Shown here: positions 24,078-33,593 of the stretch, piece after piece
Layout of the letters: every line of letters begins with the position of its first letter
Position numbering within the stretch: the first letter of the stretch is position 1
Assembly (NCBI GenBank): GCA_017512145.1
Contig: JAFWHB010000015.1
Location: 1-52,899 of the forward strand
Direction of reading: 5' to 3'
DNA from: Mogibacterium sp.
GTDB lineage: Bacteria > Bacillota > Clostridia > Peptostreptococcales > Anaerovoracaceae
Length of the DNA: 52,899 bases
The notes under the pieces: generated by a model
The model's input: only the letters and a program-made list of their open reading frames with translations
Database searches by the model: none
What the model was told of the DNA's origin: nothing
Made by a program: the position numbers and the translations under genes

Positions 24078-25448
24078 TTATACAAGACCCTGAGCCATCA
24101 TAGCCTCTGCAACTCTCTCGAATCCAGCGATGTTAGCACCCTGTACGAGAGCGTTCTTGTTGCCATAGTACTTCTCACCAGCGTTAGCACATGCATTGTA
24201 GATGTTCTTCATGATCTGGTGGAGCTGAGCATAAACGTCCTCATGCTGGAATACTGTGTGGCCGGAGTTCTGTCCCATCTCGATGCAGGAGCAAGCAACG
24301 CCGCCAGCGTTAGCTGCCTTAGCAGGACCTACTGCGATGCAGTTATCCATGAGATACTTCAGAGCGTCGTTAGTTGTAGGCATGTTAGCGCCTTCGCAAT
24401 AGAACTTGCAGCCGCCCTCAACGATCTGCTGAGCATGCTCCATGTGTACGTCATTCTGCATAGCGCATGGGATGAACATGTCGATCTTGCATCCAGTATC
24501 CTGGAATACGCCCCAAGGCTTCTTTCCTGGGAAGAACTTAGCTTCTGGGAACTTCTCTGCGTAAGGTGCGCAGATGTTCTTTCCGGATCCTCTGAGCTCG
24601 AGGAGGTAAGCGATCTTCTCGTCTGTGCTGATTCCTTCTGGGTCATAGATATATCCGTCTGGTCCGGAGATTGTTACGAGCTTAGCGCCGAGTCTCTGGA
24701 GCTGCCATGCTGTTCCCCAAGATACGTTACCGAAACCGGAGATAGCAACAACCTTATCCTTGATCTCTTCGCCGTTAGCCTTGAGCATTTCCTCTGCGTA
24801 CCATACGATACCGAATCCTGTAGCTTCAGTTCTGCCGAGGAGTCCGCCGTAAGGGATTCCCTTACCTGTGAGAACGCCGCCGTCGAATCTGTCAGTGATT
24901 CTCTTGTACTGTCCGAAGAGATATCCAATCTCTCTTGCGCCAACACCGAGGTCACCTGCAGGAACGTCTGTGTCAGGTCCGATGTGTCTGTAGAGCTCTG
25001 TCATGAATGCCTGGCAGAATCTCATAACTTCAGCATCGCTCTTTCCGTTAGGATCGAAGTCGGAACCACCCTTGCCGCCGCCGATTGGCAGTCCTGTCAG
25101 GGAGTTCTTGAAGATCTGCTCGAATCCGAGGAACTTGATGATTCCAGGATATACGTTAGGTGCAAATCTCAGGCCGCCCTTGTAAGGTCCGATTGCGCTG
25201 TTGAACTGATATCTGTAACCCTTGTTAACCTGAACTTTACCTTCGTCGTCAACCCAAACAACTCTGAAAGTAACTCCTCTTTCAGGCTCTACGAGTCTCT
25301 CAAGAAGTGCGCACTCCTCATACTTAGGATTAGCATCCATTACTGGAGCAAGGGAAGTAAGAACTTCTTCTACAGTCTGGTGGAACTCAAGTTCGCCAGG
25401 GTTGTTCTTCTTGCACTGCTCGATGACTCTTTCAACATAATTTGCCAT
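24078..25448 (-). CDS. gdhA: NADP-specific glutamate dehydrogenase
   Basis: A 456-residue hexameric (family I) glutamate dehydrogenase joining ammonia and 2-oxoglutarate. The active-site region is GPYKGGLRF ... LPIGGGKGGSDFDPNGKSD, with PAGDLGVGAREIGYLFGQYK and the dinucleotide loop VAISGFGNVSWGTAWQL. PTTNDALKYL and VACSCIEMGQN follow. The long form starting MANYVERVIEQ is the small hexameric NADPH type. ATG 25448 has AAGGAG about ten bases upstream. A long shadow frame on the other strand is an artefact of its codon bias. Confidence 0.97.
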   Translation of the reverse strand: MANYVERVIEQCKKNNPGELEFHQTVEEVLTSLAPVMDANPKYEECALLERLVEPERGVTFRVVWVDDEGKVQVNKGYRYQFNSAIGPYKGGLRFAPNVYPGIIKFLGFEQIFKNSLTGLPIGGGKGGSDFDPNGKSDAEVMRFCQAFMTELYRHIGPDTDVPAGDLGVGAREIGYLFGQYKRITDRFDGGVLTGKGIPYGGLLGRTEATGFGIVWYAEEMLKANGEEIKDKVVAISGFGNVSWGTAWQLQRLGAKLVTISGPDGYIYDPEGISTDEKIAYLLELRGSGKNICAPYAEKFPEAKFFPGKKPWGVFQDTGCKIDMFIPCAMQNDVHMEHAQQIVEGGCKFYCEGANMPTTNDALKYLMDNCIAVGPAKAANAGGVACSCIEMGQNSGHTVFQHEDVYAQLHQIMKNIYNACANAGEKYYGNKNALVQGANIAGFERVAEAMMAQGLV

Positions 25449-25518
25449 TGGTATCACTCTCCTTAATGCAATTTGATAAAATTATTATCTCCTGTGGTGA
25501 AAAATCACCTACAGTCAA

Positions 25519-25546
25519 ATTTTATCACTAAGACATAAAATGTCAA
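25519..25546 (-). promoter_or_regulatory. Strong gdhA promoter with hairpin leader
   Basis: Minus-strand TTGACA (25546-25541), 16-base spacer and TAAAAT (25524-25519) preceded by TGA, an extended -10. The leader of about 64 bases contains the small inverted repeat GGTGA-AAAA-TCACC at 25496-25509, which could be an operator or an mRNA hairpin. The rest of the gdhA-pcrA gap (25547-25690) is AT-rich and shows nothing else I can name. Confidence 0.65.
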
Positions 25547-25701
25547 CCGATGATGAGGACGCCAAATGTTAATTTATTTTTTTTTATTGAACTAATTATT
25601 TGCTATTGTTAAGCGGCGAAACCGTAGGTTGTTCCTTTCTCGGTGGTTGTAGTATTTTTTATAAATCAGACTGGAATGAGTGGGAGCCCACAGGCAAAAT
25701 G

Positions 25702-25710
25702 TGATAAAAT
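25702..25710 (+). promoter_or_regulatory. Extended -10 abutting pcrA (leaderless arrangement)
   Basis: TGATAAAAT, the same extended -10 as in the gdhA promoter, ends nine bases before the pcrA ATG at 25720. Transcription would start about two or three bases before the start codon. No ribosome-binding site is present. Confidence 0.5.
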
Positions 25711-25719
25711 AAATCGGAT

Positions 25720-28047
25720 ATGCGTACTAATTTAAATAGTGAACAGAATAAGGCTGTAAGGCACATAAATGGCCCGGTTCTCATACTCGCAGGCGCCGGC
25801 TCCGGCAAGACTGCGACCATGACACACCGTATGGCTTATATGATAGATCAGGGAATAGATCCTCATAATATTCTTGCTGTAACTTTTACGAATAAGGCTG
25901 CTAATGAGATGCGTACCAGAGTAGCAGACCTTGTCGGAGACGTAAGGGGAATGTGGATCCTCACTTTTCATGCGATGTGCCTGAGAATGCTGAGGTACTC
26001 AGCTGAGCGTCTCGGATATAAGAGCGGATTTACCGTATATGATGAGACGGACAGGAAGACCCTAGTCAAGAAGATCTGCAAAGAAATGAAAGTCGACGAG
26101 AAGGTCATCCCTGTATCGATGATCATTTCGGTTATCAGCAAATGCAAAGAACAGGAAGAAGGCCCTGATGAATATCTCGCAAGCTCTCCTGCCATGCCTG
26201 TCAACAAGACGGTATCAGAGGTTTACAGGACATATCAGCAGGAGCTGATGGCCGCGAATGCGATGGACTTTGACGATCTTCTGTGGAACGGAGTCAGACT
26301 GCTCGAACAGGAGCCGGATATCCTGGATTATTACTCAGACAGATTTAAATATATAATGGTAGATGAGTATCAGGATACCAACTATCTCCAGTACAAACTG
26401 ATCAGGATGCTGGCATCAAGACATGGGAATCTCTGCGTTGTAGGAGACGACGACCAGTGCATCTATCAGTGGCGAGGCGCCGACATCCGCAATATCCTCG
26501 ACTTCGAGAATGATTTCAAGGATGCCTTCACGGTCAGACTTGAGCAGAACTACAGGTCTGACGGCAATATCCTGAAGCTTGCGAATTCCGTCATCAGGAA
26601 CAACAAGACCCGCAAGGCCAAGGCCCTGTGGACTGACCGCGAAGACGGATACAAGGTAACATACAGAAGACTTGAAGATGACAAACAAGAAGCCTACTGG
26701 ATCGGAGCGGAGATAGAGAATCTCAGGTCGCAGGGCTATAATTATAAGGATATAGCCATCCTCTACAGGAAGAACGCTCAGTCAAGAACCTTCGAAGAGA
26801 AGTTCAGCTTCAGGGGGATCCCATACAGAGTTCTTGCAGGTCTCAGGTACTACGACCGCAAAGAGATCAAGGATGTAATGGCATATCTCCGTCTGATAGA
26901 GAATCCGGGAGATAATGTCTCCATGCTCAGAATAATCAACGAGCCTAAGAGGGGCATTGGCGCTAAGACGCTCGCCGGAATAGAAGAATATGCAGCGGCA
27001 TATGGCGAGAGCATCTTCGAGGCTCTTAGTGACGAGACTCTCCAGCGTTCTCTTGGCAACAAGGCGAGAACAGCTGTGACCCAGCTCGTCGGAATGATCA
27101 ATGATATCAGGAATGAGCAGGATAACCTGACGATCCAGGATATATATGATAATATTCTCAGCCGGTCGGGATACCTCAAGGCACTTGAGGATGCCGGCAC
27201 CATAGAGGCTGACGGACGTATCGAGAATATTATGGAGTTCAAGTCTGTAATAGCTGAATTCGAGAAGGGTCTCGAAGACGGAACAGTACAGGCGCTCCGC
27301 GAAGAACTGAAAGCCGAGAGGCTTGCGCTTCTCGGAGGAGGCATCGATGCGGCAGAGCCGACGCCTCTGGGAACCTTCCTCGAGCAGATCACACTGATGT
27401 CGGATATCGACAACCACGATGATGACGAGGATGCTGTCGTTCTGATGACTTTGCACTCCGCCAAGGGACTTGAGTTCCCGGTAGTTTTCATTCCGGGCAT
27501 GGAGAATGGCATGTTCCCGGGAGTTGCTGCATTCGATGAGCTATCTAAGATGGAAGAAGAGCGCAGGCTTTGCTATGTAGGAATCACCAGAGCCATGAAG
27601 AAGCTCTACCTCACGGGTGCTCAGGTCAGGACGATGTACGGAAGGACTGATTTCCAGATGGAGTCCATATTCCTCGATGAGATGGACAAGGACTGCATCG
27701 ACGGCGACAGGACTGTCAAGGACCGCGTGAACTCGGGTGCGGGTCTCCGCGGAGACGGCGGCATGCTCGGAGACTATATTTTCAGCGGCAGAGCTTACGG
27801 ATCGGCAGACGGATACTCCGGAGTTCCTAAGACAAGACCTTTTGACAATCTCAGCGCTGCAAGGAAGTCTGCTCACACAAGAGAGACGATTCATGATGAA
27901 TTCGAGACAGGCGACATAGTCAGACATCCTAAATTCGGTGAGGGAATGCTGATCGAGCAGGATGAGAAGACAATGACAGTAATATTTGACGAATACGGAC
28001 AGAAGAAGCTCGGCAAAGGCTTTGTGAAAATGGAGAAGGTCCAATGA
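25720..28047 (+). CDS. pcrA: ATP-dependent DNA helicase PcrA/UvrD
   Basis: A 775-residue superfamily-1A 3'-5' helicase acting in nucleotide excision repair, plasmid replication and removal of RecA or RNA polymerase. Motifs in order: NSEQNKAVRHINGPVLILAG, GAGSGKTATMTHR, VTFTNKAANEMRTRV, MVDEYQDTN, VVGDDDQCIYQWRGAD, LEQNYRSD, VVLMTLHSAKGLEFPVVFIP and CYVGITRAMKKLYLTG. The C-terminal Tudor-like domain (GDIVRHPKFGEGMLIEQ) is the part that contacts RNA polymerase in PcrA. It overlaps ligA by four bases, a common pair. Confidence 0.97.
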   Translation: MRTNLNSEQNKAVRHINGPVLILAGAGSGKTATMTHRMAYMIDQGIDPHNILAVTFTNKAANEMRTRVADLVGDVRGMWILTFHAMCLRMLRYSAERLGYKSGFTVYDETDRKTLVKKICKEMKVDEKVIPVSMIISVISKCKEQEEGPDEYLASSPAMPVNKTVSEVYRTYQQELMAANAMDFDDLLWNGVRLLEQEPDILDYYSDRFKYIMVDEYQDTNYLQYKLIRMLASRHGNLCVVGDDDQCIYQWRGADIRNILDFENDFKDAFTVRLEQNYRSDGNILKLANSVIRNNKTRKAKALWTDREDGYKVTYRRLEDDKQEAYWIGAEIENLRSQGYNYKDIAILYRKNAQSRTFEEKFSFRGIPYRVLAGLRYYDRKEIKDVMAYLRLIENPGDNVSMLRIINEPKRGIGAKTLAGIEEYAAAYGESIFEALSDETLQRSLGNKARTAVTQLVGMINDIRNEQDNLTIQDIYDNILSRSGYLKALEDAGTIEADGRIENIMEFKSVIAEFEKGLEDGTVQALREELKAERLALLGGGIDAAEPTPLGTFLEQITLMSDIDNHDDDEDAVVLMTLHSAKGLEFPVVFIPGMENGMFPGVAAFDELSKMEEERRLCYVGITRAMKKLYLTGAQVRTMYGRTDFQMESIFLDEMDKDCIDGDRTVKDRVNSGAGLRGDGGMLGDYIFSGRAYGSADGYSGVPKTRPFDNLSAARKSAHTRETIHDEFETGDIVRHPKFGEGMLIEQDEKTMTVIFDEYGQKKLGKGFVKMEKVQ

Positions 28048-30002
28048 ACATCGACGATAAGATCAGGAGAATAGACGAATTATCAGACAAGCTCAATGAG
28101 GCTTCGAGAGCTTACTATGCAGACGGCATCGAGATCATAACCAATTATGAATATGACGAAATGTACGATGAGCTGCTCGCTCTTGAGGACGAGACCGGCT
28201 ATGTAAGAGATGACAGCCCGTCGATCAACGTAGGATATGAGACCGCGGCGGGTCTTCCTAAGATCACACATGAGATTAAGATGCTGTCTCTCAACAAGAC
28301 CAAGGACAGAGGCGAGCTTAAGGCCTGGCTTGGCGACCAGCAGGGACTGCTATCATGGAAACTCGATGGTCTTACTGTGGGCCTCACCTATGAGAACGGA
28401 AGACTTGTCCAGGCTGTAACTAGAGGCAACGGCGTTGAGGGCGAACTGATCACAGCTAATGCTCTTGCGTGCCGCAATGTGCCTAAGATGATCCCGCATA
28501 AGGGAAGAGTCATGGTGCGGGGCGAGGCTGTAATCAAGTATTCGGACTTCAACAGGATCAATGAAGAGATAGATGATGCAGATGCCAAGTACAAGAATCC
28601 GAGGAATCTGTGCAGCGGCAGTATCCGCCAGCTTGACCCTAAGGTCACTGCAGCACGCAGTGTATACTTCTATGCTTTCACACTGACCCTGTCTGAGGGT
28701 TTTTCGACTAACAGCAGGAGGGCCAAGATGGAGTGGATGCGTGAGCAGGGCTTCGATATCGTAGACTATGTGATGGTCACGCCGGATACTCTGCTTAGCG
28801 CGATAGATGATTATGAAAGGCAGATCCCGGACTTCGATATACCATCGGATGGACTGGTTCTGACTCTTGAAGATGCTGTATATGCATCGACACTCGGCGA
28901 GACGGCCAAATTCCCTAAGGACTCCATCGCCTTCAAGTGGCGTGATCAGCAGGCTGAGACCATCCTGAGAGAGATCGAGTGGAGCCCGTCAAGAACAGGA
29001 CTTCTGAATCCTGTCGCTATCTTCGACCCTGTAGAGCTCGAGGGCACTACTGTATCGAGGGCTTCTGTACACAACATCAACATACTCGAGGATCTGGCGC
29101 TTGGTATAGGCGACACGATCCGTGTATATAAGGCTAATATGATCATTCCGCAGCTGAGCGACAACCTTACAAGGAGCGGTAACCTCGAGATCCCGAAGGT
29201 TTGCCCGGTCTGCGGCGGAGAGACCAGGATCTTCGATGACGGCGGTACCAAGACACTCAAGTGCATCAACAGGAAGTGCCTTGCTAAGCATGTCAAGAAA
29301 TTCTCTCACTTTGTCTCAAGAAATGCTCTTAACATCGAAGGCCTCTCGGAATCCGGACTTCTCAAGCTCATCGGAATAGGAGCTCTCAGAACCTTTCCGG
29401 ATCTCTTCAGACTCGAAGACTTCAGAGACGAGATCGTCGAGCTCGAAGGCTTCGGGCCAAAGTCATGCGACAATCTCATAGCTTCTGCGAGGAGGGCATC
29501 GCATACGACTCCTGCAAGAGTTCTCTATGGCCTCGGCGTGCCTGGAATAGGCGTAGCCAACTCAAACAACATCGCAAGAGCCTGCCGCAACAAATGGAGC
29601 AGGATACAATCTCTCGATGAAGAGGATCTCCTGACGATCGATGGTGTAGGCGATGTACTGTCACGTGACTATGTGAACTTCTTTGCAAATGAGGACAACA
29701 AGGCCATGATCGAAGATCTTCTGACTTTGCTCGACATCGACGAGAGCTACGAAGACGCCGGAACCTCACTTGAGGGAATGACCTTTGTCATTACAGGAAG
29801 CCTTGAACACTACGCAAGCCGCAAGGATCTCAAGACCGAGATCGAAGCCGAAGGCGGCAAGGTAGCAGGCTCGGTATCCGCAAGGACCAGCTACCTTATA
29901 ACAAATGATCCGGGTTCAGGCTCTGCCAAGAACAGAACCGCCAGAGAACTCGGAGTCAGTATAATTACCGAAGAAGAGATAATGAAAATGCTCGGCAAAT
30001 AA
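28044..30002 (+). CDS. ligA: NAD-dependent DNA ligase LigA
   Basis: A 652-residue ligase sealing nicks in DNA. The adenylated lysine lies in SWKLDGLTV (about residue 104), the KxDG motif. TRGNGVEGELITANA and VMVRGEAV follow, then the OB fold, the four-Cys zinc site (CPVCGGETRI ... CINRKCLAKH), helix-hairpin-helix repeats and a C-terminal BRCT domain (GMTFVITGSLEHYASRKDLK). Lengths agree with the family. GGAGAAGG in the end of pcrA is the ribosome site, and the start overlaps its stop (ATGA). Confidence 0.97.
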   Translation: MNIDDKIRRIDELSDKLNEASRAYYADGIEIITNYEYDEMYDELLALEDETGYVRDDSPSINVGYETAAGLPKITHEIKMLSLNKTKDRGELKAWLGDQQGLLSWKLDGLTVGLTYENGRLVQAVTRGNGVEGELITANALACRNVPKMIPHKGRVMVRGEAVIKYSDFNRINEEIDDADAKYKNPRNLCSGSIRQLDPKVTAARSVYFYAFTLTLSEGFSTNSRRAKMEWMREQGFDIVDYVMVTPDTLLSAIDDYERQIPDFDIPSDGLVLTLEDAVYASTLGETAKFPKDSIAFKWRDQQAETILREIEWSPSRTGLLNPVAIFDPVELEGTTVSRASVHNINILEDLALGIGDTIRVYKANMIIPQLSDNLTRSGNLEIPKVCPVCGGETRIFDDGGTKTLKCINRKCLAKHVKKFSHFVSRNALNIEGLSESGLLKLIGIGALRTFPDLFRLEDFRDEIVELEGFGPKSCDNLIASARRASHTTPARVLYGLGVPGIGVANSNNIARACRNKWSRIQSLDEEDLLTIDGVGDVLSRDYVNFFANEDNKAMIEDLLTLLDIDESYEDAGTSLEGMTFVITGSLEHYASRKDLKTEIEAEGGKVAGSVSARTSYLITNDPGSGSAKNRTARELGVSIITEEEIMKMLGK

Positions 30003-30056
30003 CCAGGCATCTGACCGTTACAGATTATTTAAACAACAGAAAGGAGGAAGGGACCC

Positions 30057-31454
30057 ATGGATAATGTCAACGCAATGATCGATATGGATCAGGCTTATGA
30101 AGAGTCCATTGAGAAGATCTACGAACTGCTCGAAGAGAAGAAGTATTTTCGCTGCAGAGACGAGCTCCTCAAACACGATGAAGTAGAAATAGCAGAAATG
30201 CTGGTTGACATACGACGAAAATTCGATCTCCAGAGAATGGTCGTACTGTTCAGGGCTCTTCCTAAGGATATAAGTGTAGACGTCTTCGCTGAGCTGAGTA
30301 CCGATGACAAGCTCGATATCATCAACATAATCACTGATCCCGAGCTTAAGTACATCCTTGACGAGCTCGACTTCGATGATATGATCGACGTTCTTGAAGA
30401 GCTGCCGTCAAATATCGTTGATAAGATCCTCGACAAGACTCCTAAGAGCGAGCGAAGGATGATCAACACCTTCCTCAAGTACAAGGAAGACAGCGCCGGC
30501 TCACTGATGACGCCGGAATACATCAATCTGAGGAAGAACATGACCGTCAGGGAAGCCCTTGATCACATCAAGGAAGTCGGTCTTGATTCAGAGACGATCT
30601 ATACCTGCTATGTGCTCGACGCAGGGCGCAAGCTGATAGGAGTAGCCTCACTCAAGTCACTGGTTATTTCACCTGACAATGCCATTGTCGGAGATTTGAT
30701 GCATGACGACCCGGTCGTTGCTCATGTTGATGATGACCAGGAAGAGGTATCAGAGCTGTTCACAAGATACGGTTATCTGGCAATTCCTGTAGTAGACAAT
30801 GAATACAGGCTTGTTGGTATCGTAACCGTCGACGATATTCTGGACGTAATCGAAGAGGAGACGACCGAGGATATCGAGCGTATGGGCGGTGTCATCGATA
30901 CGACAGACAGAGAGTACCTGGATATGTCGGTTTTCCAGCATGTCAAGGCACGTCTGCCGTGGTTGTTCCTGCTCATGTGCTCATACTTCATCACGGGCGG
31001 TATCCTGCAGACCTTCGAGGATGCCATGTCCAAAGTCATCGCGCTCGTAATCTATATGCCGATGCTGATGGGTACCGGCGGTAACTCCGGCTCCCAGTCC
31101 TCGACACTTGTCATCCGTGGTATGGCAACAGGCGAGATCGAACTCAGAGACTTTATCAAAGTAATGTGGAAGGAGATACGTGTCGGAATCATCGTCGGTA
31201 TCTGCCTCAGCGCTCTTAATTATTTCAGAATAGTGCATCTTGATCATAATCCGCCGATGGTCGCTATCACGGTCTGCTGCTCTATGGTGCTGATCGTCAT
31301 AATCGCCAAACTGATAGGTTCTATGCTGCCGATGGTCGCTAAGAGGATCGGAATAGACCCGGCTCTGATGGCGGGACCTATGATGGCGTCGATCACAGAT
31401 ATGATCTCGCTCTGTACATATTTCATTATGGCAGGACTGTTCCTCAACATCTGA
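30057..31454 (+). CDS. mgtE: MgtE-family magnesium transporter
   Basis: A 465-residue protein with the cytoplasmic N domain (superhelical repeats ending LEELPSNIVDKILDKTPKSE), a CBS pair (about 145-270, including MTPEYINLRKNMTVREAL and YLAIPVVDNEYRLVGIVTVD) and five membrane helices with LMGTGGNSGSQSSTLVIRGM and the C-terminal PMMASITDMISL. MgtE channels close when cytoplasmic Mg2+ is high. Only 54 bases precede it, too short for an M-box riboswitch. AGGAGGAAGG gives the start. A terminator follows at 31479. Confidence 0.95.
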   Translation: MDNVNAMIDMDQAYEESIEKIYELLEEKKYFRCRDELLKHDEVEIAEMLVDIRRKFDLQRMVVLFRALPKDISVDVFAELSTDDKLDIINIITDPELKYILDELDFDDMIDVLEELPSNIVDKILDKTPKSERRMINTFLKYKEDSAGSLMTPEYINLRKNMTVREALDHIKEVGLDSETIYTCYVLDAGRKLIGVASLKSLVISPDNAIVGDLMHDDPVVAHVDDDQEEVSELFTRYGYLAIPVVDNEYRLVGIVTVDDILDVIEEETTEDIERMGGVIDTTDREYLDMSVFQHVKARLPWLFLLMCSYFITGGILQTFEDAMSKVIALVIYMPMLMGTGGNSGSQSSTLVIRGMATGEIELRDFIKVMWKEIRVGIIVGICLSALNYFRIVHLDHNPPMVAITVCCSMVLIVIIAKLIGSMLPMVAKRIGIDPALMAGPMMASITDMISLCTYFIMAGLFLNI

Positions 31455-31478
31455 GCCATATCTCAATCAAATAACCGG

Positions 31479-31503
31479 TGCCGGTGCTGTATAAGCACCG
31501 GCA
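31479..31503 (+). terminator. Terminator after mgtE
   Basis: A 9-bp perfect stem (TGCCGGTGC / GCACCGGCA) with a 7-base loop and a short TTTT tract after it. Confidence 0.75.
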
Positions 31504-31649
31504 TTTTACGTTACGGTCGGAGTCCTGTCATTTAGTGTAAATTAATTTATAAATTGTCTGACAAATTTGCCGTTTTCAATTGACTCGCTTGCGAAGCTTG
31601 TGCAAAAATGGAAAAGTAAGATTTGTAATCATGACAGGAGGAGATAGAT

Positions 31650-32471
31650 TTGAAGACTGTACAAGAGCTTAACGAGATCGCCCGCCATGTAAGGATAGAT
31701 GCTCTTAAGGGCATACATGCGGCTAATTCAGGTCATCCGGGCGGATCATTCTCAGTGACAGATATTCTGGTTTCACTTTATTTCAATGTGATGGATGTCG
31801 ATCCGGAAGACCCTAAGATGGAAGGGCGCGACAGACTCGTGCTTTCCAAGGGACACGCCGCTCCAGCGCTGTATGCGACACTTGCACACAGAGGATACTT
31901 TGACCCATCAGAGCTGTTGACGCTCCGCCATATGGGCTCGAGACTTCAGGGCCATCCGAGCATGGAGCTCGTTCCCGGAGTCGAGATGTCGACCGGTTCA
32001 CTTGGACAGGGTTTTTCAGTTGCTGTAGGAATGGCTATTGCTGACAAGATCGATGGCAAGGACCGCAGGACATTCGTTGTTACAGGTGACGGAGAGCTTC
32101 AGGAGGGAATAATCTGGGAGGCAGCATTGTCAGCTGCCAAGCATGGACTTGATAACCTCATAGCTGTTGTCGACTGGAACAACTTGCAGATAGACGGATG
32201 CGTTGATGTAGTAAAGAAGGTTGCGCCAATCGATGAGAAGTTCGCTGCGTTCGGATGGGAGACCTTCGTTACTGACGGACATGATATGCAGGCGCTTCTG
32301 GACACTTATGAGAAGGCTCTTGCAGTTAAGGGCAAGCCTGTATGCATCGTTGCCAGGACACAGAAGGGACATGGAGTCTCATTCATGGAAGACAAGGCCG
32401 GATGGCACGGCAAGGCTCCTGATGATGAGCAGCTTGCTGCTGCACTTAAGGAACTTGGAGGTGACAGATAA
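31650..32471 (+). CDS. Transketolase, N-terminal (TPP-binding) subunit
   Basis: A 273-residue half-transketolase carrying the thiamine-diphosphate/Mg2+-binding PP domain: NSGHPGGSFSVTDIL, LSKGHAAPALYATLA, GSLGQGFSVAVGMA and VTGDGELQEGIIWEA through NLQIDG. Split transketolases are common in Clostridia and Archaea. They move two-carbon units in the pentose phosphate pathway, supplying erythrose-4-phosphate for the shikimate genes. Start is TTG 31650, with AGGAGGAG at 31636-31643; the nearby ATG is out of frame. Its stop overlaps the start of the second subunit. Confidence 0.94.
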   Translation: MKTVQELNEIARHVRIDALKGIHAANSGHPGGSFSVTDILVSLYFNVMDVDPEDPKMEGRDRLVLSKGHAAPALYATLAHRGYFDPSELLTLRHMGSRLQGHPSMELVPGVEMSTGSLGQGFSVAVGMAIADKIDGKDRRTFVVTGDGELQEGIIWEAALSAAKHGLDNLIAVVDWNNLQIDGCVDVVKKVAPIDEKFAAFGWETFVTDGHDMQALLDTYEKALAVKGKPVCIVARTQKGHGVSFMEDKAGWHGKAPDDEQLAAALKELGGDR

Positions 32472-33397
32472 TGGCAAAGAAGATAGCAACAAGACAGGCA
32501 TATGGTGAATTCCTTGTAGAATACGGCGCTGAGAGGAAGGATCTTATTGTAATGAGCGCTGATCTGTCGGGCTCCAACAAGACAGATGGATTCGAGAAGG
32601 CATATCCTGACAGATTCGTAGAGGCAGGAATTTCCGAACAGGATATGTATGCTGAGGCAACCGGAATTGCTCATTCAGGGCATGTTGTTGCAGCGAGCAC
32701 TTTCGCAATGTTTGCAGCAGGCAGATCCTATGAGATAATCCGTAATTCAATTGCTCATACACACGCTAATGTCAAGATCTGTGCAACTCACGGCGGCATA
32801 ACTGTCGGTGAGGACGGAGCATCGCATCAGACATTCGAGGATCTGGCTCTGATGAGAGTCATTCCTGACATGACTGTGCTGTGCCCTGCGGATGCAGTAA
32901 GTACCAAGATCCTCATGAGACAGGAATTCGACAAGAACGGCCCTGCATATATCAGGCTCGGCAGATCCGGAGTTCCTGTGATTTATGATGAGGACGCAGA
33001 TATTACTATAGGTAAGGGCAACTTGCTCAGGAAGGGCAGTGATGTAGCTATCATTGCAACAGGCATAATGGTTGCGGCTGCTCTTGAGGCAGCAGACAAG
33101 CTTGCCGAAGAGGGCATCGATGCAAGAGTCATCGATATGCACACCATCAAGCCTATCGATGAAGATATCATTCTCGAGGCAGCCTTCGAGTGCGGCAAGA
33201 TCGTAACATGTGAGGAGCATTCGGTCATTGGCGGGCTTGGAAGTGCTGTATGCGAAGTAACAGCGGCAAAGTGCCCGTGCCCGGTCAGAATGGTAGGCCA
33301 GAAGGATGTGTTCGGAGAATCCGGAACACCGGGAGAGCTGCTTAAGAAGTACGGCATGACAGCAGACGATATCGCAGAGGCTGCCCGCACCATTTAA
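32471..33397 (+). CDS. Transketolase, C-terminal subunit
   Basis: The 308-residue partner with the pyrimidine-binding domain (VMSADLSGSNKTDGFEKAYP, FVEAGISEQDMYAEATGIA, THGGITVGEDGASHQTFEDLA) and the C-terminal domain (VIDMHTIKPIDEDIILEAA, TCEEHSVIGGLGSAV). The invariant Glu that activates thiamine lies in GISEQD. It overlaps the N-terminal subunit by one base (TAATG), so translation is coupled and a 1:1 ratio is favoured. Confidence 0.94.
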   Translation: MAKKIATRQAYGEFLVEYGAERKDLIVMSADLSGSNKTDGFEKAYPDRFVEAGISEQDMYAEATGIAHSGHVVAASTFAMFAAGRSYEIIRNSIAHTHANVKICATHGGITVGEDGASHQTFEDLALMRVIPDMTVLCPADAVSTKILMRQEFDKNGPAYIRLGRSGVPVIYDEDADITIGKGNLLRKGSDVAIIATGIMVAAALEAADKLAEEGIDARVIDMHTIKPIDEDIILEAAFECGKIVTCEEHSVIGGLGSAVCEVTAAKCPCPVRMVGQKDVFGESGTPGELLKKYGMTADDIAEAARTI

Positions 33398-33434
33398 TAA
33401 AACCGCCATTAATCGCCAATAGCTGATTTAATAA

Positions 33435-33470
33435 CCGCAGAGTATCAGGGTTCTGATGCTCTGCGGCTTT
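33435..33470 (+). terminator. Terminator after transketolase
   Basis: A 14-bp stem with one T-G wobble: CCGCAGAGTATCAG pairs with CTGATGCTCTGCGG around GGTT, and CTTTATC follows. Confidence 0.8.
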
Positions 33471-33547
33471 ATCATATTGGCGGAAAATGGCTATATTTAG
33501 TTGTGTTAAAGTTCTTTAAGTTGCTGGAATAACTATATGTTGTAGTG

Positions 33548-33553
33548 TATAAT
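33548..33553 (+). promoter_or_regulatory. Possible -10 of the ftsEX operon
   Basis: A perfect TATAAT, 40 bases before the ftsE ATG and after the transketolase terminator. No good -35 lies at 16-18 bases, so this is only a likely site. Confidence 0.35.
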
Positions 33554-33593
33554 CACTATGTATCGGTATATATAGGAGGAACTTTACTGGCAT

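Noticed and set aside
24039..25466. A 475-codon plus-strand open frame opposite gdhA
   Set aside because: It is antisense to a full-length glutamate dehydrogenase, has no motif or ribosome site, and its length follows from the codon bias of gdhA.
30003..30056. A magnesium (M-box or ykkC-like) riboswitch before mgtE
   Set aside because: Only 54 bases separate ligA and mgtE, too short for these riboswitches, and no terminator or anti-terminator hairpin is present.
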